From: an uncultured Bacteroidota bacterium
GTDB lineage: Bacteria > Bacteroidota > Bacteroidia > Bacteroidales > WCHB1-69
Length of the DNA stretch: 64,000 bases
Reading direction: 5' to 3'
Assembly: GCA_902786595.1 (NCBI GenBank)
Contig: CADADB010000001.1
Location: 67,172 to 131,171, forward strand
The notes beneath the pieces were generated by a model. The model made no database searches and was not told the origin of the DNA. It saw nothing but the letters and a program-made list of their open reading frames with translations. Positions 59,684 to 64,000 of the stretch are shown one piece after another (within the stretch, counting starts at the first letter, position 1; the number at the start of each line of letters is the position of its first letter). A program made the position numbers and the translations under genes.

Positions 59684-59711
59684 GTAGAGACGCGCCATGG
59701 CGCGTCTCTAT
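59684..59711. repeat. Palindromic intergenic repeat (GTAGAG family), 26 bp perfect core
   Basis: Half-site TAGAGACGCGCCA with its complement at 59685-59710, 32 bp after the nifJ stop on the minus strand; nearly identical to 42604-42631. Confidence 0.88.
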
Positions 59712-59742
59712 AGGGGTTGCGTACACATGGAATGTGTACCTC

Positions 59743-62700
59743 CTATTTCCCTTCGCTCAACTTCTTATACCCTTCATATCTCAGTTTCGCAAACTGCTCG
59801 GTCTTGGCAAACAACTCCTTGGCTTCGGCCGGGAAGGTCTTCAACAAGCTGTTGTAACGGACCTCGCCCATGATGAATTCCTGGAACTTGCTCCAGTCGG
59901 GTTCCTTGCTGTCCAAGTGGAAGCCGTTCTTGCCGGCCTCTTCCTCGGCAGGGTTGAAACGCCACAGGTGCCAGTAACCGCATTCGACGGCCTTGGCCTC
60001 TTCGTGCTGGGAACGACCCATGCCGACCTTGATACCGTGGTTGATACAAGGAGCGTAACAGATCACCAATGACGGTCCCGGATAAGCTTCGGCCTCCTTG
60101 ATGGCCTTGAAGTACTGTGCCTGGGAAGCGCCCATAGCGACCTGTGCCACATACACATAGCCGTAGCTCTTGGCAATCATGCCGAGGTCTTTCTTGCGCA
60201 CCTTCTTACCGGAAGCGGCAAACTTGGCGACAGCACCTGCCGGAGTAGCCTTTGAAGACTGACCACCCGTGTTGGAGTAAACCTCGGTGTCGAGCACGAG
60301 CACGTTGACATCCTCGCCGCTGGCCAACACGTGGTCCAGACCGCCGAAACCGATGTCGTAAGCCCAACCGTCACCACCGAAGATCCACTGGCTGCGTTTT
60401 GCCAGGAAATCCTTGTTGGCCAACAGTTCAGACTCAAGCTCGCAACCGTGGCAAGGACAGATGGGGCTGCCGGCTTTCTTAGCTTTTTGAGCTTCTTCCA
60501 GCTTTTGGGCAGCCACTTCGGCACCGTAAATTTTCTTGCCCTCGGATTTCCAGAAATCGATGCAATTGTCAATAGGCAGGATGGCTTTCTCCAAAGCAGC
60601 CACAAACTCGTCGGTGGCAACGCTGTTGGCAACGGTATCATCGTAAGTGTCGAGCCACTTCTGGGTAGCCTCGCGCATCCAGTCGAAAGCGGTCACGCCG
60701 ACCAGTTCCTCAGCTTTCTTGCGCAAGTCGCTGCGCAGTTTGCGGTAACCGGTAGCCATACCGAGACCGAACTCTGCGTTGTCTTCGAACAAGCTGTTGG
60801 CCCATGCCACACCTCTGCCGCTTCTGCAGTTCTTGCAGTACGGAGTGGCAGGCGCAGAACCACCATAGATGGAAGAGCAACCGGTAGCGTTGGCCACGAT
60901 CATTCTCTCACCGAAGAGTTGCGTGATGGTCTTGATATAAGGCGTCTCACCGCAACCGGCACAAGCACCGCTGAACTCGAACAACGGCTGTGCGAACTGG
61001 CTGTTCTTGATGGTAGCGAATTTGTCGATGAGGTTGTCCTTGTAGGTAACCTTCTTCTGACCATACTCCCAGTTCTTGGCTTCGCCGAGCTGGCTTTCGA
61101 ACGGTTTCATCGTCAGGGCTTTCTCCTTGGCAGGACAAACGTCGGCGCAGTTGCCGCAACCGGTGCAGTCCATGACGGAAACCTGCATACGGAAGTGCAT
61201 GCCGGCGAGTTCCTTCGGAGCCTTGATGTCGATAGCGGTCATGGCCTTTGGAGCTTTCTTGATCTCAGCGTCGGTCATCACCACGGGACGGATGGCAGCG
61301 TGAGGACAAACCACGGAGCATTGGTTACATTGGATACACTTGGTGGGATCCCATTCCGGAACCACAGTAGCGACACCGCGTTTCTCGTAAGCGGTGGTAC
61401 CAGCCGGGAATGTACCATCCACGATGTCCTTGAAGGCGCTCACGGGCAGGTCGTTACCGCACTGTGCCACCATCGGGCGCATCACCTTGTTGATGAATTC
61501 GGGATCGTTGGGGTTGCTCTCGAACACGAAGTCCGTGCTGCACTCCAGCTTAGCCCATTCAGCGGGGATCTCGACTTTGGTGATTTCACCGCCACGATCC
61601 ACGGCTGCATAGTTCATGTTCACCACATCCTCACCCTTCTTGCCGTAAGACTTCACGATGAATTTCTTCATCTGCTCCACAGCGAGGTCGTAAGGAATGA
61701 CGCCGGAAATCTTGAAGAATGCGGATTGCAGGATGGTGTTGGTACGGTTGCCCAAACCGATCTCAGCGGCGATCTTCGTAGCGTCGATGATGTACATGTT
61801 GATATTGTTGAGAGCCAAGTATTTCTTCACGAAATCGGGAAGATGTTTCTTGGTTTCAGCCACACTCCACGGAGAGTTGTAGAGGAACGTACCGTTCTTC
61901 TTCAAACCGCGCAGACAGTCATATTTCTTCAGGTATGAAGGAACATGGACGGCCACGAAATCGGGCGTACCCACGAGGTAAGGAGCCAAGATGGGTTGGT
62001 CGCCGAAACGGAGGTGAGAGCAGGTGTAACCGCCTGACTTCTTGGAGTCATAGTCGAAATAAGCCTGGCTGTATTTGTCGGTGTTGTCACCAATAATCTT
62101 GATGGAGTTCTTGTTAGCACCCACGGTACCGTCAGCACCGAGGCCGTAGAACTTGGCTTCGAACGTGCCCTTAGGAAGGATGGAGATTTCCTTGCCGACC
62201 TTGAGGGAACGGTGCGTGACATCGTCGTTGATACCCACCGTGAACTGGTTCATCGGCTTGGGAGCGGCGAGGTTCTTGTAGATAGCCAAAACCTGTGCAG
62301 GAGTGGTGTCCTTGGAGGAGAGACCGAAACGACCGCCGATAATCATCGGGGCTTTCTTGTCGTCCTTGAAAGCTTCCACCACGTCAAGGTACAACGGATC
62401 GCCGTTGGCACCGGGTTCTTTCGTTCTGTCGAGAACACAGATACGTTTCACGCTCTTCGGCATCACAGCCATGAGGTACTTCACGCTGAAGGGACGATAG
62501 AGGTGCACGCTGACGAGACCGAGTTTCTTGCCGGCTTTGTTCTCCTTGTCGATGACGGTTTTGATGACATCGGTGATGGAGCCCATAGCGATGATGACGT
62601 CGGTGGCATCTTCTGCGCCGTAGAAGGTGAACGGAGCATATTCACGACCCGTGATCTTGCTCAGTTTCTTCATGTATTTGGCCACGATGTCGGGAAGAGC

Positions 62701-63414
62701 ATCGTAGTACTTGTTCTGCAACTCTCTGGTCTGGAAGTAGATATCCGGGTTCTGAGCGGTACCGCGGGTCACGGGGTGTTCCGGATTCAGGGCGCGCTCA
62801 CGATATTCCTTGAGGGCTTTCCAGTTGAGGAGCTTCTCAATCTTGCTTTGGTCAGCAGCTTCCACTTTCTGGATTTCGTGTGAGGTGCGGAAACCGTCGA
62901 AGAAGTGCAAGAACGGGACACGACCTTCGATAGCGGCCAAGTGAGCCACAGGAGCGAGGTCCATGATCTCTTGCACGGAGCCGGTGGCCAGCATGGCGAA
63001 ACCGGTCTGGCGGGCGCTCATCACGTCGGCGTGGTCACCGAAGATGGACAAAGCCTGAGCGGCGAGGGCACGTGCGGAGACGTGGAAGACACCGGGAAGG
63101 AGCTCACCAGCGATCTTGTACATGTTGGGGATCATCAGCAAGAGACCTTGTGATGCGGTGTAGGTGGTGGTCAGAGCACCAGCCTGGAGGGAACCGTGGA
63201 CGGCGCCGGCGGCACCAGCCTCGGACTGCATCTCCACGACCTTCACGGTCTCACCGAAAATGTTTTTTCTGCCGCCAGCAGCCCACTCGTCGATGTACTC
63301 AGCCATCGGGGAAGAGGGCGTGATAGGATAGATAGCGGCGACTTCGCTGAACATGTAGGCAACATGGGCCGCAGCCTGGTTACCGTCACAAGTCATAAAT
63401 TTTTTTTCTGCCAT
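59743..63414 (-). CDS. nifJ: Pyruvate:ferredoxin (flavodoxin) oxidoreductase
   Basis: 1223-residue single-chain PFOR, full length. It oxidises pyruvate with CoA to acetyl-CoA and CO2 and reduces ferredoxin or flavodoxin. Order: pyrimidine-binding domain I (YPITPSSPMAEY at about 35), domain II/III, then two ferredoxin-type 4Fe-4S sets (CIQCNQCSVVCPH, about 690, and CTGCGNCADVCP, about 750), the proximal cluster GCAGCGETPY (about 815) and the TPP site (NATGCSSIYGG, GDGWAYDIGFGG). The C-terminus is LRYEGYKKLSEGK. It indicates anaerobic metabolism. Its 3' end coincides with a direct repeat. Confidence 0.97.
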   Translation of the reverse strand: MAEKKFMTCDGNQAAAHVAYMFSEVAAIYPITPSSPMAEYIDEWAAGGRKNIFGETVKVVEMQSEAGAAGAVHGSLQAGALTTTYTASQGLLLMIPNMYKIAGELLPGVFHVSARALAAQALSIFGDHADVMSARQTGFAMLATGSVQEIMDLAPVAHLAAIEGRVPFLHFFDGFRTSHEIQKVEAADQSKIEKLLNWKALKEYRERALNPEHPVTRGTAQNPDIYFQTRELQNKYYDALPDIVAKYMKKLSKITGREYAPFTFYGAEDATDVIIAMGSITDVIKTVIDKENKAGKKLGLVSVHLYRPFSVKYLMAVMPKSVKRICVLDRTKEPGANGDPLYLDVVEAFKDDKKAPMIIGGRFGLSSKDTTPAQVLAIYKNLAAPKPMNQFTVGINDDVTHRSLKVGKEISILPKGTFEAKFYGLGADGTVGANKNSIKIIGDNTDKYSQAYFDYDSKKSGGYTCSHLRFGDQPILAPYLVGTPDFVAVHVPSYLKKYDCLRGLKKNGTFLYNSPWSVAETKKHLPDFVKKYLALNNINMYIIDATKIAAEIGLGNRTNTILQSAFFKISGVIPYDLAVEQMKKFIVKSYGKKGEDVVNMNYAAVDRGGEITKVEIPAEWAKLECSTDFVFESNPNDPEFINKVMRPMVAQCGNDLPVSAFKDIVDGTFPAGTTAYEKRGVATVVPEWDPTKCIQCNQCSVVCPHAAIRPVVMTDAEIKKAPKAMTAIDIKAPKELAGMHFRMQVSVMDCTGCGNCADVCPAKEKALTMKPFESQLGEAKNWEYGQKKVTYKDNLIDKFATIKNSQFAQPLFEFSGACAGCGETPYIKTITQLFGERMIVANATGCSSIYGGSAPATPYCKNCRSGRGVAWANSLFEDNAEFGLGMATGYRKLRSDLRKKAEELVGVTAFDWMREATQKWLDTYDDTVANSVATDEFVAALEKAILPIDNCIDFWKSEGKKIYGAEVAAQKLEEAQKAKKAGSPICPCHGCELESELLANKDFLAKRSQWIFGGDGWAYDIGFGGLDHVLASGEDVNVLVLDTEVYSNTGGQSSKATPAGAVAKFAASGKKVRKKDLGMIAKSYGYVYVAQVAMGASQAQYFKAIKEAEAYPGPSLVICYAPCINHGIKVGMGRSQHEEAKAVECGYWHLWRFNPAEEEAGKNGFHLDSKEPDWSKFQEFIMGEVRYNSLLKTFPAEAKELFAKTEQFAKLRYEGYKKLSEGK
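59744..59769. repeat. 26-bp direct repeat, right copy (inside nifJ 3' end)
   Basis: Identical to 56355-56380; it covers the last 8-9 codons of nifJ. Confidence 0.85.
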
Positions 63415-63478
63415 AACTTGATTGTAAATTCTTAATTGGTTGATTATTAACAGTTTTTGATTTCAAATAAAAACCGCG

Positions 63479-63486
63479 CAAAGGTA
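63479..63486 (-). promoter_or_regulatory. -7 promoter box (TACCTTTG) for nifJ
   Basis: The minus strand reads TACCTTTGCGCGG, 65 bp before the ATG. Confidence 0.55.
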
Positions 63487-63495
63487 CAAAAATAT

Positions 63496-64000
63496 TCATT
63501 CAAAATATTCAAACGCATCAATAATATCCAGATATACCCCGTCGAAGCCGGCGGCGAGGATGCGGTTGAGGTAGCTGTCGCCAGCACCACAGATGATCTC
63601 CTGCCACGCAGGGTCCCAGTAGCGGACCTTGTAGTTGCCCCGCCACTCGGGGTTCTCACGTGCCAGCCACGCCGGTTTGTGACGCTTCCACTCCGATTGC
63701 CAGTAGTAACGGTAATCTTCCGCCTCGCCAATGGACATATAGCAGACAACTAACCGCTTGCCACCGTTCGCCTTATGCTTCATCCGTTCCACCTCTTCCG
63801 CCGTGAATGCCATGTCGTTGTCGAAAAACAGATCTATAATGATGAGATCATAGTTGGTGGCGGAAACGGCATCCAGAAATGCTGCCTTACTGGAAAAGTG
63901 TTCACAATTAAGAAGATACAGGAAATTTTGGGCATCGCTCAGATGGACAATGTCCTGTGCGTTCTCGTGTGTGGGCGCACCCGCGGGAATGACGTCCAAC
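63496..64000 (-). CDS. TM1410/GH114-like glycosidase, C-terminal part, 5' end beyond window
   Basis: The frame runs through the right edge; no real start codon is in the window. The visible 168 residues match the second half of the MJ1477/TM1410 (GH114-like, TIM-barrel) family: YDLIIIDLFFDN, VVCYMSIGEAEDYRYYW, WLARENPEWRGNYKVRYWDPAW and GFDGVYLDIIDAFEYFE with the acidic residues expected of the active site. Such enzymes include alpha-1,4-polygalactosaminidases. It is transcribed toward nifJ, whose promoter lies in the 81-bp gap. Confidence 0.8.
   Translation of the reverse strand, partial: LDVIPAGAPTHENAQDIVHLSDAQNFLYLLNCEHFSSKAAFLDAVSATNYDLIIIDLFFDNDMAFTAEEVERMKHKANGGKRLVVCYMSIGEAEDYRYYWQSEWKRHKPAWLARENPEWRGNYKVRYWDPAWQEIICGAGDSYLNRILAAGFDGVYLDIIDAFEYFE

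Noticed and set aside
60331-61938. A 535-codon open frame on the plus strand opposite nifJ
   Set aside because: It is the antisense shadow of a highly expressed, codon-biased gene; no ribosome-binding site, promoter or domain is visible.

Overview
The window is a chromosomal segment of a Bacteroidota bacterium, most likely of the order Bacteroidales. The evidence is the recurrent TAnnTTTG -7 promoter box with few strong Shine-Dalgarno sites, a short SigA-type primary sigma factor, a GldD homologue plus two secreted proteins with type IX secretion (T9SS) sorting domains, an S46 dipeptidyl-peptidase, a MauE/DoxX-thioredoxin fusion of the BT_3928 type, and PFOR-based metabolism. I cannot name a genus.

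Region 1 (1-43.5 kb) is mainly core genome. It holds cell-wall and envelope genes (a LysM protein end, two M23 peptidases, S41 and HtrA proteases, LpxK, an MBOAT plus AlgJ-like O-acetylation pair, GldD), peptide uptake (a family 5 binding protein and a DppD-DppF fusion ATPase), nucleotide salvage (uridine kinase, purine nucleoside phosphorylase, uracil phosphoribosyltransferase, PfkB/adenosine kinase, adenylosuccinate lyase), translation (L21, L27, PrmA, tRNA-Gln, tRNA-Thr), the primary sigma factor, PhoH, a DAHP synthase/chorismate mutase fusion and secreted proteases (C10, S46). A 1491-residue secreted protein at 5528-10003 is of unknown function.

Region 2 (43.9-59.6 kb) is accessory and defence-rich, interrupted by ordinary genes (a glutamine amidotransferase, a GH20 hexosaminidase, a cupin). 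It contains a Panacea-type antitoxin with an overlapping toxin-like partner, a DUF4143 ATPase preceded by a 33-bp tandem repeat, a broken YgjP/DUF45 metallopeptidase, a GIY-YIG protein with two paralogous Cys/His mini-proteins, a tight four-gene operon (AAA ATPase, radical-SAM protein, TcmP, AlbA_2/Schlafen protein; 51973-56285), a HinfI-like restriction-modification pair predicted to act on GANTC, and a HEPN/MNT toxin-antitoxin pair. The four-gene operon is the best candidate for a poorly described system.

The R-M and HEPN/MNT genes lie between a remnant 3' end of a pyruvate:ferredoxin oxidoreductase gene (56354-56434) and the intact nifJ (59743-63414). A 26-bp perfect direct repeat marks both ends, as expected for insertion or recombination at the 3' end of nifJ. 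Upstream of the methyltransferase is a nested, roughly 120-nt imperfect hairpin with a competing alternative stem.

Region 3 (59.7-64 kb) is nifJ and the end of a TM1410/GH114-like glycosidase gene that runs off the window. Palindromic intergenic repeats of a GTAGAGACG...CGTCTCTAC type recur through the window.
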